A DNA stretch of 15,821 nucleotides from Candidatus Zixiibacteriota bacterium (GCA_018816665.1 JAHIVM010000319.1:1-15821); one strand, 5' to 3'. Counted from the stretch's first letter, positions 6,107-14,419 are shown. Translations and numbers: made by a program. Notes: generated by a model not told the origin, from the letters alone.

Positions 6107-9100
6107 ATGAATCGCAAGTCAATAATTCTGATGTATCTGATGCTGCTGGCCTGTTGTTGTGCGACTGTATCATTGGCCGGCGATCAGCTTCAATTGAATC
6201 GTACCCCATTCCCGTCCATAGCAGTGCCGCCGGCACCCGCCAATCGAGGCATACCCACGCCGGGGCGGTTGTCATCGAGTGGATTTGATCGGATGTCCGT
6301 CGAATCTGCGGAACTGGCGGAGGCGCCCGGACGACCCCAATCGCTCTCTCCCGACACGACCTCCTGCTATACCCAGGATTACTTCGATTTCGCACACAGC
6401 TTTGATATGGGATGTTACTGGGTGGGGACGGTGTCGATGGCCGGCGGGACTCCGTATGAGATAGGCATGCGTTTCGATATCCCGATCCATCACAGCGCGG
6501 AGGTCGAGGATGTCGCCGTGTGGATCGGCCAGTCGACGGCCACTATTGCCGGGGGTTGCGATGTGGTCCTCAAGGTCTGGAGCAACGTGGGGGGAGTGCC
6601 GGCTTCGCCGCCGCTGTACGTAGATACTTTTGATTTGAGCGGACTGAATCCAATTGCCTGGAGCGGCGGATATGTAACGTTCACACTCAATGGCGGCAGT
6701 CCGTTGCTGATCGAAAACGCAACGTCGTATTTCGTGACCGTCGGCGCCGTAGGCGATCCCTCAGATTCCTTCGATCTTATCGTTGATTCGCCGGAGAACT
6801 GCAGTGTCTGGCCAACCGGTCGCGGCACGTGGTATACCGGCTCCGAATGGCTTTCCCTTGAAGAGACATTCACCGGCGGCGACCGCAACATGGCGCTGCA
6901 GGTCAACCAGTGTGTCTACTATGCCAACGACTGCTATCGTATGAGCGGTCTCGACGGCGGCAGCGGCTGGGTGTCGCTGTGGCTCACTCCCGACGACAAC
7001 TGGACCTCAGGCCAGACCATGACCGGATTCGGCCAGCGTTTTATCTCCGAGGGACTGGATACGTTGAAAACGGTGACAGTGTACCATGTGGTCGATGGGG
7101 CTGTCGGTTTCCCGGACCAGTCTTTGTATGGACCGACCGGTACCAACGGTCTGGCCGTGAGTATTTGGCCGGACGACGGTCTTGGGGAGATTGATATGTC
7201 TTCCGGTCCGCTGGCGACCGAAGTCATTCCCGGTGGGCTGAGCTCATTGTTCCCGACCACCAACAACAACTGGGACGGCCTCCATGCGTGGGAGGTTCAT
7301 GATCTGGACTTCAGCGCGCACAATCTTGTCCTGACCGGACCCTGGCATGTGACCTTTGCCATGACCGGCAATGATCCGGCCGATGGACAACTGCTGCTGG
7401 CAACCAGCGACTACGCCGACGGTTTGTGGGGAGGGTCCGTGAATTTCACACCGCCCGATCCCAACTGGGAGACGTTTGGCGCCAGCGCATCCTGGGCGGA
7501 GGGACCGTATGGTGACCGTGCCGCCTATGTTGATGTGACGGTTTGCCGCGATGAATTTTATGACTGTCTGACTCGCCTCAGCTACAATCATCCCCCCGAC
7601 TGGGTTTGGGGAATTGGAGAAGAAGGATTTGCGCAGCGTATTACCGGATTGGCCATAAACAGAATAGAAGAAATTCGCTTTTACTACGAAGATATTGCCG
7701 GTGACGGACTGGCCGGCGCAACGGTAAATGTACACCTAAACGGTGGGCCGGGAAGCGGTCCCGGCGCCATTGTTGCCAGCTATCCCGTGATCTCGAGCTT
7801 CGGCTGGGTACAGGTACCGATACCCGGCGGCTTGCAGGTGACGGGCGACTTCTGGATATCGGTGGTCTATGATTTTGTGGCCGGGGGCAATGCCTCCTGC
7901 GTCACAGAGTTCGGGGGAGTCCCAATCAACGGTGGGGCATGGATCCTCCATGGCGGCGTGTGGTATTCGCTCGCCGATGCATTTGGCCAGCCCTTGCTGG
8001 AAGACAATCTGATTCTTGAAGTTGACTTCTGCTATGTCCCGGGGCCACCGTCGCCCTACTGTTACCCGACTGACTGGACCACTGTGGGCCATGACTTCGG
8101 TCGTAGCGGCCATTCCGGTTGCGGTGTGGCCGATGCCTGGTGTGATTTGACCCTAGGCGCTCGCTGGGAACATCCCAGCTTCGGCGCCCAGCGCAACGGG
8201 CCGATCATCTGGAACTCTCTGGTGGTGCAGGCGTTTTCGTCGGGCACAGAGTCAGGCTACTACGTGTTTTCGCTCGACAGCCTCAGTGCCGGACCTATCG
8301 ACAGTATTACCACCAGCACCCACCCGCAGGACTTTGGCGGCTCGGTGCGCTGTACACCTACTATTGCTATCGTCGACGGCACCCCGCTGCTGTTTGTGGC
8401 CGGCGGTACGGCCAATGCGGTTGGAGCGTATGACCTCAGCTCGGTGCCGGGCATCACCCAGCGATGGACTGCCAACCCGTTCAACGGCTGGCTGGGGCAT
8501 AATAGTTTTGTGTCATCGATACGGTACGGCACGTTTGTCGTGGCCGATCAGGCCGGCAGTCCAATCCTGTACTATATGGACGATGCTGCAAACCTCTATG
8601 CGGTCGATGCGTCCACCGGAGCGCCGTATAGTGGCTGGAGCGGACCGTTTGCGCTCGGTAATCCCTCCTACAAAGCGCTGACTTTCGATGGCGTCAATCT
8701 GTATGTGGCGACTTCCGTGCCCGGCGGGTACGGCAACGTGATTGCCATTGACGCCTCTGACGGTACCTATGTGTGGGATCTGGCCTCGGGCGACGGTTTG
8801 CGGGCCGATGGAGTATACACCAATGTGACATCGGAGTCTTTCGATGGCGGTTGTTCAGTTGCGGAGGGCGAGTTGTATGTGGTCTCAGCAGTATCCGGAG
8901 ACCATCCCGCCTCCGGCGTGTATTACAAACTCAATGCCGCCACCGGCAATCTGCAGCATTTCACTCAGGCCAATCGTCAGTTCCAGAGTCACCCTGTCCT
9001 CGGTTACAATCTCTGCTATACGCTCGGGATGTTCAACTGGGCCAGTGAACCGGCGACCGGCGGGACGGTGAATGCTTTCAATCGATATAGCGGCACGCTG

Positions 9101-11239
9101 ACCTGGACATCATCACCGCTGACATTCGATCCGCTCGAAACCTGGTACCGGGCGGAAGGTCTATTGACCTGCGAGAGTCCGGCCTTCGACCACCTTCTAT
9201 TCGCGTTCAACGGCTCGTTTACCGGCAACCACGGCTTCCTGAGCGCCTTCAGTGCCGACGACGGCCGTGAGTTGTTCCAACGCCGCATTGATCATGGCGC
9301 GGGGGCCAATGTCGGCGGCGGCGGGGCGATAGGGCATGACTCGCAGGATCGGACGCATGTCGTGTTTGTTGACGCCTGGGGTACGCTGTATGATTTGAGC
9401 AAGGGACCGGATCGAGCCCGGCTGCAACTGTTGACACCGTCGGCTACCCAGGCCGTGCCATTTGGCTCGAGCTACGATACGGTAGTCACGTTTGAAGACA
9501 TGTATACCAATACGGGGTGCGCCAGTCTCCTCGTGAGCCTGAAGGCGGATGAGTATTCAAATGGCGTGACACCGGCCTCACCGGGCTATCGCATGGTCGC
9601 GACCGATCGCGATGAACGATTGGCGGAGATGGCGTCGAATCTGACTCACCAGCTCCCGACCGTTAAACACATCCGACCGGCGAATCTCATCACCAACGAT
9701 GGCGATGACGAACGGCTGACCGACCGGGCCGCAACCAACCGCGCCGCCTCGGCGGTGCCGGCGTTTCTGGTCGATGCGGGTGGCGGCGATGTCTTCTCTC
9801 CGCCGGGGGGCGGTTTCATCACAGCGCCGGGGGATACCTCGGATATTCTCGTGCGGGTGAACGGCCCGTTCGTCAACCGGGGTCCGCAATCGTTCTATGT
9901 TGAATTCACGCACAATGATCCGGACTACTTCCTGAATGACCCGTCGCTGAAACCCGAAATCCGGCTCACCCTGGTCGGCGGTTGTCTGACTGAGTATGTG
10001 ACGATGGAGTTCGGGCAGTATGGGGAGAATCGTGTTCCCGTGTACAACCACGGGCGGCTGGCTACCGGCGGGGGACCGTCATACGTTATCGATGGTACCG
10101 ATGGAGCTGTATACCAGGGGACGTACATCTATGGTGTGGACACCTATCGGCTGGCGTTGAACTCGCAGGACTGGCACGGTGGAGGTGAGGCGGAGTCGTA
10201 CCGGTCGATGCAGGCGGACCCGTTTAGTGGTTCCTGCACACCCGAAATGGCCATGCCGACCCTGATCGGTCACATGACCAGCGACGGCCTGACCTACCAT
10301 GAAGTGTATGGGACTATCGTTCACAAGGCGTATATCGATTCGGTGGAGAATTTTGACGACGGTTTTGGTGGCTGGGACTGGACCCTCACCGGTCAGACCA
10401 CATTTGACAACGCTCTGACCATGGGACTGGCGTGCGAAAACGTGATTGTGTCCGTGCTTGACGATACAGTATCGGCCGATGGTCTCCTGAATCATGTGAC
10501 GCTCGAAAAGATGACGTTTCATGAGCGCAACGGCAACGCTGTGCCCGGATGGAAGTTCGGTGCCTTCGTTGACTACGATATCCGCTGGGCAGGGCCTACG
10601 GATATCGGAGATACGGCGTTTATCGATCGCGATGTGTCGACTGCCTGGTGCGCCGATCTGGGCAACTCGGGTGTGGCGCACGGCATGATTAAGCTGCCGT
10701 TTGGTTGCGGCGAGGAACCGATCAAAAACGTCCTGGCCCTGGATGCCAACTATGCCATGTTTTCCGATGCCTATCTCGACTCGGCGTACTACTACATGAC
10801 TTTGCCGCCCGGTGATCATTCGCATCAGGTTGACGGTGTCCTGGCCGGCACACAGGACGATGAAGAGTGGCACTGTACGATAATCGAGCATGACTGGACC
10901 GGGCACGACACGCTGATCTTTGGTGTGGCGAATTTTGGTTTAGGCGACTTGCCGGACACCTACACCTCCGATGGCAAAATAACCGACCTCGCGGTGTTGA
11001 CCAACAAACTGGCCGGGTTTGGCCGGGGCGATGTCAACGATGACGGTGCGATTGGCCTGGCTGATATCATCTACCTGGCCGACTATGTGAACGGCGCAGG
11101 CGGCAAGCCGGGCCCGATTCCGTTCATGCATTGCGGTGATCTCGACGGAACGGATGGGGTGAACAACGGCGACGTGATTGCGCTCATAGAATACTACTTC
11201 GGCTACGGCGGCTGTCTGTACGGGGCGTGGATGTTCTGA
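6107..11239 (+). CDS. Giant secreted protein: three beta-sandwich modules, PQQ-like propeller, C-terminal dockerin
   Basis: The 1710-residue product starts with a signal peptide (MNRKSIILMYLMLLACCCAT, cleavage likely near SLA|GD, residue 24). LLAC could alternatively be read as a weak lipobox. Three similar Cys- and Trp-rich beta-sandwich-like modules follow (about 85-265, 266-475, 476-640), each closing with a beta-strand plus Cys (LQVNQC, VDVTVC, LEVDFC). About 650-1105 is a PQQ/quinoprotein-like propeller (NLYAVDASTG, NVIAIDASDG, YYKLNAATG, LSAFSADDG). A beta-rich region of unknown family (about 1220-1635) precedes a dockerin-like pair: DVNDDG (from D1642) and a second loop with a two-residue insertion (DLDGTDG, from D1678). 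It is probably an extracellular structural or ligand-binding protein; no enzyme motif was seen. The frame is open from 6059, but ATG 6107 has GGGAGG (6092-6097) and gives a proper signal peptide. Confidence 0.88.
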   Translation: MNRKSIILMYLMLLACCCATVSLAGDQLQLNRTPFPSIAVPPAPANRGIPTPGRLSSSGFDRMSVESAELAEAPGRPQSLSPDTTSCYTQDYFDFAHSFDMGCYWVGTVSMAGGTPYEIGMRFDIPIHHSAEVEDVAVWIGQSTATIAGGCDVVLKVWSNVGGVPASPPLYVDTFDLSGLNPIAWSGGYVTFTLNGGSPLLIENATSYFVTVGAVGDPSDSFDLIVDSPENCSVWPTGRGTWYTGSEWLSLEETFTGGDRNMALQVNQCVYYANDCYRMSGLDGGSGWVSLWLTPDDNWTSGQTMTGFGQRFISEGLDTLKTVTVYHVVDGAVGFPDQSLYGPTGTNGLAVSIWPDDGLGEIDMSSGPLATEVIPGGLSSLFPTTNNNWDGLHAWEVHDLDFSAHNLVLTGPWHVTFAMTGNDPADGQLLLATSDYADGLWGGSVNFTPPDPNWETFGASASWAEGPYGDRAAYVDVTVCRDEFYDCLTRLSYNHPPDWVWGIGEEGFAQRITGLAINRIEEIRFYYEDIAGDGLAGATVNVHLNGGPGSGPGAIVASYPVISSFGWVQVPIPGGLQVTGDFWISVVYDFVAGGNASCVTEFGGVPINGGAWILHGGVWYSLADAFGQPLLEDNLILEVDFCYVPGPPSPYCYPTDWTTVGHDFGRSGHSGCGVADAWCDLTLGARWEHPSFGAQRNGPIIWNSLVVQAFSSGTESGYYVFSLDSLSAGPIDSITTSTHPQDFGGSVRCTPTIAIVDGTPLLFVAGGTANAVGAYDLSSVPGITQRWTANPFNGWLGHNSFVSSIRYGTFVVADQAGSPILYYMDDAANLYAVDASTGAPYSGWSGPFALGNPSYKALTFDGVNLYVATSVPGGYGNVIAIDASDGTYVWDLASGDGLRADGVYTNVTSESFDGGCSVAEGELYVVSAVSGDHPASGVYYKLNAATGNLQHFTQANRQFQSHPVLGYNLCYTLGMFNWASEPATGGTVNAFNRYSGTLTWTSSPLTFDPLETWYRAEGLLTCESPAFDHLLFAFNGSFTGNHGFLSAFSADDGRELFQRRIDHGAGANVGGGGAIGHDSQDRTHVVFVDAWGTLYDLSKGPDRARLQLLTPSATQAVPFGSSYDTVVTFEDMYTNTGCASLLVSLKADEYSNGVTPASPGYRMVATDRDERLAEMASNLTHQLPTVKHIRPANLITNDGDDERLTDRAATNRAASAVPAFLVDAGGGDVFSPPGGGFITAPGDTSDILVRVNGPFVNRGPQSFYVEFTHNDPDYFLNDPSLKPEIRLTLVGGCLTEYVTMEFGQYGENRVPVYNHGRLATGGGPSYVIDGTDGAVYQGTYIYGVDTYRLALNSQDWHGGGEAESYRSMQADPFSGSCTPEMAMPTLIGHMTSDGLTYHEVYGTIVHKAYIDSVENFDDGFGGWDWTLTGQTTFDNALTMGLACENVIVSVLDDTVSADGLLNHVTLEKMTFHERNGNAVPGWKFGAFVDYDIRWAGPTDIGDTAFIDRDVSTAWCADLGNSGVAHGMIKLPFGCGEEPIKNVLALDANYAMFSDAYLDSAYYYMTLPPGDHSHQVDGVLAGTQDDEEWHCTIIEHDWTGHDTLIFGVANFGLGDLPDTYTSDGKITDLAVLTNKLAGFGRGDVNDDGAIGLADIIYLADYVNGAGGKPGPIPFMHCGDLDGTDGVNNGDVIALIEYYFGYGGCLYGAWMF

Positions 11240-11256
11240 GCTGTGACACTGCATTC

Positions 11257-11299
11257 GGGTGGCCTGCTTCCGCCACGGGCGGGTTTGAGCAAGCCACCC
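11257..11299. repeat. Imperfect inverted repeat after the giant gene
   Basis: GGGTGGC (11257-11263) pairs with GCCACCC (11293-11299), extended by TGCT/AGCA. An A-run, not a T-run, follows, so it is not a standard terminator on either strand. It may end transcription Rho-dependently or be a dispersed palindrome. Confidence 0.45.
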
Positions 11300-11310
11300 A
11301 ACCAAAAAAA

Positions 11311-11333
11311 TCATGGTGAGCCTGTCGAACAAT
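11311..11333. repeat. REP-like sequence
   Basis: The stretch TCATGGTGAGCCTGTCGAAC resembles a half-palindrome found dispersed between genes in many bacteria (its reverse strand reads GTTCGACAGGCTCACCATGA). Recognition is from memory; multiplicity in this genome is unknown. Confidence 0.45.
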
Positions 11334-11377
11334 GACGTACGAACTCCCATCAATGCCACAACTGCCATTCCGTGGGC

Positions 11378-11396
11378 GGCAGACGCCCCGTCTGCC
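11378..11396. repeat. GC-rich perfect hairpin
   Basis: GGCAGACG (11378-11385) and CGTCTGCC (11389-11396) are perfect complements around CCC. With its neighbours it makes 11257-11400 a palindrome-rich intergenic stretch without genes. Confidence 0.5.
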
Positions 11397-11464
11397 CCGG
11401 CCAAACCCGGTGAACGACTTCCCGGTGGCCCGCCCGTGCCTCGGGTGGGATTCTTGACGCATCG

Positions 11465-11494
11465 TTGACATCGCGGTCCGATTCTGGCTATACT
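11465..11494 (+). promoter_or_regulatory. Consensus-like sigma-70 promoter
   Basis: TTGACA (11465-11470) and TATACT (11489-11494) are 18 bp apart, among the best promoter matches in the window. Transcription would start near 11501, ahead of the 35-codon ORF and the long leader of the FG-GAP protein gene. No better promoter was found closer to 12024. Confidence 0.75.
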
Positions 11495-11533
11495 GTTGTG
11501 TGGCGATCGAGATCAAGTCGGGAGGGTGAATCC

Positions 11534-11641
11534 ATGGATGAATTGAGGGATAATACCCACCGCAAGCGGTGGGGCACCCGTGCATTGACGAAGAAAATAC
11601 TGCCGGCTGTACTGTTAGAAATCACCACTCTGACAAATTAG
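11534..11641 (+). CDS. Short ORF (35 aa) at the start of the long leader
   Basis: ATG at 11534 is preceded by GGGAGGG (spacing about 7 nt) and lies about 33 nt after the predicted transcription start. The 35 codons give a basic N-terminal half (including THRKRWGT) and a hydrophobic patch (KILPAVLLEI), then TAG at 11641. The THRKRWGT codons coincide with a perfect palindrome, CCCACCGC-AA-GCGGTGGG (11556-11573), so part of the ORF may be a mobile palindromic repeat read as protein. It could be a leader peptide or a real small protein. I do not recognise it. The promoter plus RBS context is the main support. Confidence 0.4.
   Translation: MDELRDNTHRKRWGTRALTKKILPAVLLEITTLTN
11556..11573. repeat. 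Perfect palindrome inside the 35-codon ORF
   Basis: CCCACCGC-AA-GCGGTGGG is a perfect 8-bp hairpin. Its form, and its setting next to other palindromes, suggest a dispersed extragenic repeat unit. Confidence 0.5.
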
Positions 11642-12023
11642 CTCACTGAGACGTTGCTGCGTCCTCCTCGTGTGCCGGACCGAACGGTCCGGTTCAAAAC
11701 TCGACGGGGGGCCAAGCGGGGCAGCTTCACGTATCCGCGAATTCCATTGCGCTGACAGAGACGATCTGATCGTGCCTGCTTCTGGCAGGCCTACGCTGGT
11801 TGCAGGGAGAGTTCTGCCCGGGATCCTGCACAAAACCTCACCAGGGGCAGAGGAACGACTTTTCAGAGTCGTAAGGGAGGATTACGCCCGGTTCGGGTCG
11901 ACGGTGAGGTCTGTCCTTGCCGCCGCTCATGTACTTAATCGCGCCTCCTCATGGCGCAGGGACTATGCGAAACTTCGTGATCGAAGATCGCGAGCACACT
12001 TGTACTAGTTATGGAGGATCACA
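11642..12023 (+). promoter_or_regulatory. Long structured leader upstream of the FG-GAP/dockerin gene
   Basis: This gene-free stretch contains a series of hairpins: CCGGACCG-AA-CGGTCCGG (11675-11692), ACGATC/GATCGT (11761-11773), GCCTGC/GCAGGC (11774-11790), ACGACT-TTTCAG-AGTCGT (11855-11872), CCCG-GTT-CGGG (11887-11897), GCGCC/GGCGC (11941-11957) and CTTCG-TGAT-CGAAG (11973-11986). If transcribed from the promoter at 11465-11494, the mRNA leader would be about 520 nt. No known riboswitch is recognised. A GTG-start frame (11670-12008) runs through it but resembles no protein. Confidence 0.4.
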
Positions 12024-13973
12024 ATGAAAGGCAAAACCATGCTTCTGTTTGTGTCGATCTTGCTTGCAGGATCAACACTGTTTGCGGGCGTTTGCGCAGC
12101 TCAGGGGTTTTATGAAGACGGTACTTACAGTGTCTCATCGCCGCAGGCGGTTGTAAGTGCGGACATGAATGGAGACGGGTATATGGATCTCGTCTCCTGC
12201 AACGGAGCCAAGACGTATCCCGGGGGAATGTCAATCCGGCTCAGCGACGGCTCAGGCGGTTTTCTGGCCGAGGTGATGTATGACGTGGGTCCGGGTCCGT
12301 CGGCTGTAACCGTCGGAGACTTCGACGGCGACGGCGACCTGGATGTGGCGACGGCCAACAGGGATATGTCAATTGGATACAACAAGGACGTATCCGTGCT
12401 CATCAATAATGGGTCAGGTCAGTTTGGAGCCGCGACCCACTATGATATTGGTATGTTCGCAAACTCGATCGTAGCCTGTGATTATGATCTTGACGGATAC
12501 GCCGACCTGGTGGTGGCAGATATCCAGACGGATCAGGTCGTCTTCATGTACAGCCTTGGCGGGACATTTCAGCCGTCAGGTCCTATGACGGTCGGTGATG
12601 GACCGTCGGACATCGCGTTTGCGGATGTCAGCGGCAACGGATACCCCGAGTTCATCATCTCCAATCTGAACTCAAATGATGTCACCGTCGTCTACCAGCT
12701 CATCATCGGTGGCAATCCTATGAACCTGTTTGATATTTACGGAACCTACGCCGTCAGCGGCGATCCGGATGCGGTTGTGGCCGCCGACTTCAACGGTGAC
12801 GGCTACGTGGACATTGCCACGGCGAACTCCAGCGATGAGACGGTATCCGTGCTGCTGGGCAGTGCGACTACCTTTACCTTTAGCGCCGAGTATCCGGTGG
12901 GTATAGGACAGAAGGAACTTGCTGCGGCTGACCTCGACGATGACGGCAATCCCGACCTGGTGTGCACCAACTACTATAGCGACCACATGTCGGTGTTTTA
13001 CGGTCTTGGCGATGGTCTGTTTATGTTCGAGATGGCTGTCCCGTCCTCCACCAAACTCACCGGCGTGACAGCGGCTGATTTTGACGGCGACGGCGAGATT
13101 GACCTGGCCTGTGCAGATTCGGATGACACGCAGATAGCGATCTTCCGACAGTACCTGTGCGGCGATGCCAACGGCAGCGGAGCGGTCGAGGTGGGAGACA
13201 TGGTCTATCTCATAAACTACATCTTCAAATCAGGTCCGGCGCCGGAGCCGCTCGAAGCCGGCGATGCAAACGGTGACTGCGCCGTCAACGTCGGGGACGC
13301 CGTCTATATCAGAAACTACATCTTTGTTATTGGAAGCCCCGCCCCGGTTCCCTACTGCAGTAACCCGCCGGCCAAGATGGCGCCGCTTGACGGCGAGTTC
13401 ACGGTTGGTGACGATGGTGTGGTGAGCGTGGCGGCCGGGGTTCCGCTTGCCTGTCTGGTTATCGAACTGGCGAAAGCGGAATCTGAACCCGTAAGTCTGG
13501 TCGAGGGTGTGGAGGTCATTGTGGCCGACGGCTCCACACGCCTCGGTATTCTGGATCTCGACGGCGATCGCGCTGTGGCGTCCGGCGTTACGAGGGTGCT
13601 GCAGTTGAGTGCCGATGTCGGTGTTACTTCTGCGATAGGCTACACGGCTGACGGTCAGGTGGTTGCGTTACACCCAACCAACAGCAGCCTGCCCAATGAT
13701 TTCGAGCTCTACGATGCGTATCCCAACCCGTTCAACCCGTCAACGAGTATTCGGTTCAGTATGCCATCGGCCGACTACGCTACTCTGACGGTCTACAACG
13801 CGATCGGTCAGCGTGTGGCCGTGCTTGTGGATGGGTTTGTCAACGCCGGACTTCAGGTGGTTGAATGGGATGGCCTTACCGAATCCGGTCAGCCAGCCTC
13901 AAGCGGTGTCTACTTCTATCGTCTGGAGGCCGGCAAGAATGTCGAGTCGAAAAAGATGATTCTGATGAAGTAG
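12024..13973 (+). CDS. Secreted seven-bladed FG-GAP/VCBS propeller protein with dockerin and type IX-like C-terminal sorting domain
   Basis: The 649-residue product begins with a signal peptide (MLLFVSILLAGSTLFAGVCAA, likely cut after residue 26). Seven FG-GAP/VCBS calcium loops of the form DxNGDGxxDL start at about D47, D99, D153, D201, D255, D303 and D352, spaced 48-54 residues, as in an integrin-like seven-bladed propeller. A two-loop dockerin follows (DANGSG at D381, DANGDC at D414, each followed by VGDxVYxxNYIF). Next is a beta-rich domain of unknown family (about 450-555). The C-terminus (561-649: YPNPFNPSTSIRF, LTVYNAIGQRV, VVEWDG, SSGVYFYRLEAG, KKMILMK) matches the FlgD-like, type A type IX sorting domain. 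It is probably exported across the outer membrane and attached to the surface. ATG at 12024 has GGAGG (12013-12017). Confidence 0.93.
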   Translation: MKGKTMLLFVSILLAGSTLFAGVCAAQGFYEDGTYSVSSPQAVVSADMNGDGYMDLVSCNGAKTYPGGMSIRLSDGSGGFLAEVMYDVGPGPSAVTVGDFDGDGDLDVATANRDMSIGYNKDVSVLINNGSGQFGAATHYDIGMFANSIVACDYDLDGYADLVVADIQTDQVVFMYSLGGTFQPSGPMTVGDGPSDIAFADVSGNGYPEFIISNLNSNDVTVVYQLIIGGNPMNLFDIYGTYAVSGDPDAVVAADFNGDGYVDIATANSSDETVSVLLGSATTFTFSAEYPVGIGQKELAAADLDDDGNPDLVCTNYYSDHMSVFYGLGDGLFMFEMAVPSSTKLTGVTAADFDGDGEIDLACADSDDTQIAIFRQYLCGDANGSGAVEVGDMVYLINYIFKSGPAPEPLEAGDANGDCAVNVGDAVYIRNYIFVIGSPAPVPYCSNPPAKMAPLDGEFTVGDDGVVSVAAGVPLACLVIELAKAESEPVSLVEGVEVIVADGSTRLGILDLDGDRAVASGVTRVLQLSADVGVTSAIGYTADGQVVALHPTNSSLPNDFELYDAYPNPFNPSTSIRFSMPSADYATLTVYNAIGQRVAVLVDGFVNAGLQVVEWDGLTESGQPASSGVYFYRLEAGKNVESKKMILMK

Positions 13974-13998
13974 CATCTCTCTCTGCGTCTTAGAGCGC

Positions 13999-14039
13999 AC
14001 GACACAGCCCGTCACACCTGGTGGCGGGCTGTCGTTTTT
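13999..14039 (+). terminator. Rho-independent terminator of the FG-GAP protein gene
   Basis: ACGACACAGCCCG pairs with CGGGCTGTCGT with a two-base bulge, followed by TTTTT (14035-14039). It lies 25 nt after the stop codon. The stretch 14040-14216 beyond it shows no feature I can support. Confidence 0.85.
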
Positions 14040-14216
14040 GTGATGACGACCTGCTCGCAGTATCACTTTTGAGCGGGCCACCCGCCGGCTTGGTATCAAA
14101 CCCTCGTCCAGTGACGACAAATGACGAGACAGTGCGGAAGCGTCGGTTCACTGTTCGGTCAGCGCGGACCACACCGTGGGATATCAATCGTCTCAGTCTT
14201 GTCTGGGAGAAAAAAG

Positions 14217-14290
14217 TACCGGGGGAGCGATTTGAACGCTCGACCCCCAGATCCACAATCTGGTGCTCTAACCAACTGAGCTACCCCGGC
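14217..14290 (-). tRNA. tRNA-His (anticodon GUG), atypical acceptor end
   Basis: The minus strand folds as a full cloverleaf of 74 nt: acceptor GCCGGGG/CCCCGGU, U8 A9, D-arm GCUC/GAGC, anticodon stem CCAGA/UCUGG with loop UUGUGGA (anticodon GUG, histidine), variable loop GGGUC, and T-arm GAGCG/CGCUC with loop UUCAAAU. No CCA is encoded; CUUUUUU follows. Most bacterial tRNA-His genes encode an extra G-1 opposite C73. Here -1 is U, the first pair is G1:U72 and the discriminator is A73. That combination is known from alphaproteobacterial tRNA-His, which is read by a divergent HisRS. Confidence 0.93.
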
Positions 14291-14301
14291 AAAGGTTTTC
14301 T

Positions 14302-14329
14302 AAAATATCAAGATTAAGCGGCAAGTCAA
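14302..14329 (-). promoter_or_regulatory. Promoter of tRNA-His
   Basis: On the minus strand TTGACT (14324-14329) and TATTTT (14302-14307) are 16 bp apart. Transcription would start a few bases before the tRNA 5' end at 14290. Confidence 0.65.
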
Positions 14330-14357
14330 GCGCTTATCTAACCGCCCGCCACCGCGC

Positions 14358-14397
14358 AAAAGAAAACGCGAAGACAGGTTGTTTACCGGTCTCCGCG
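14358..14397 (-). terminator. Rho-independent terminator of the HesB-like gene
   Basis: On the minus strand CGCGGAGAC (14389-14397) pairs with GTCTTCGCG (14367-14375) with one G-U, followed by TTTTCTTTT. It is 22 nt after the TAG stop of the HesB-like gene. Confidence 0.8.
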
Positions 14398-14419
14398 CTT
14401 GATTTCCTCCGGACTGTGA

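Noticed and set aside
6107..6180. Lipoprotein reading of the giant protein (LLAC lipobox)
   Set aside because: Leu at -2 is unfavourable and the hydrophobic core continues past the Cys to a good signal peptidase I site; kept only as an alternative.
10079..10906. Minus-strand open frame of 275 codons
   Set aside because: Antisense shadow of the giant dockerin protein in GC-rich DNA; no recognisable domain or RBS.
11670..12008. Plus-strand GTG-start frame of 112 codons
   Set aside because: Runs through several perfect hairpins, has Arg/Ser-rich composition and resembles no protein; better explained as leader.
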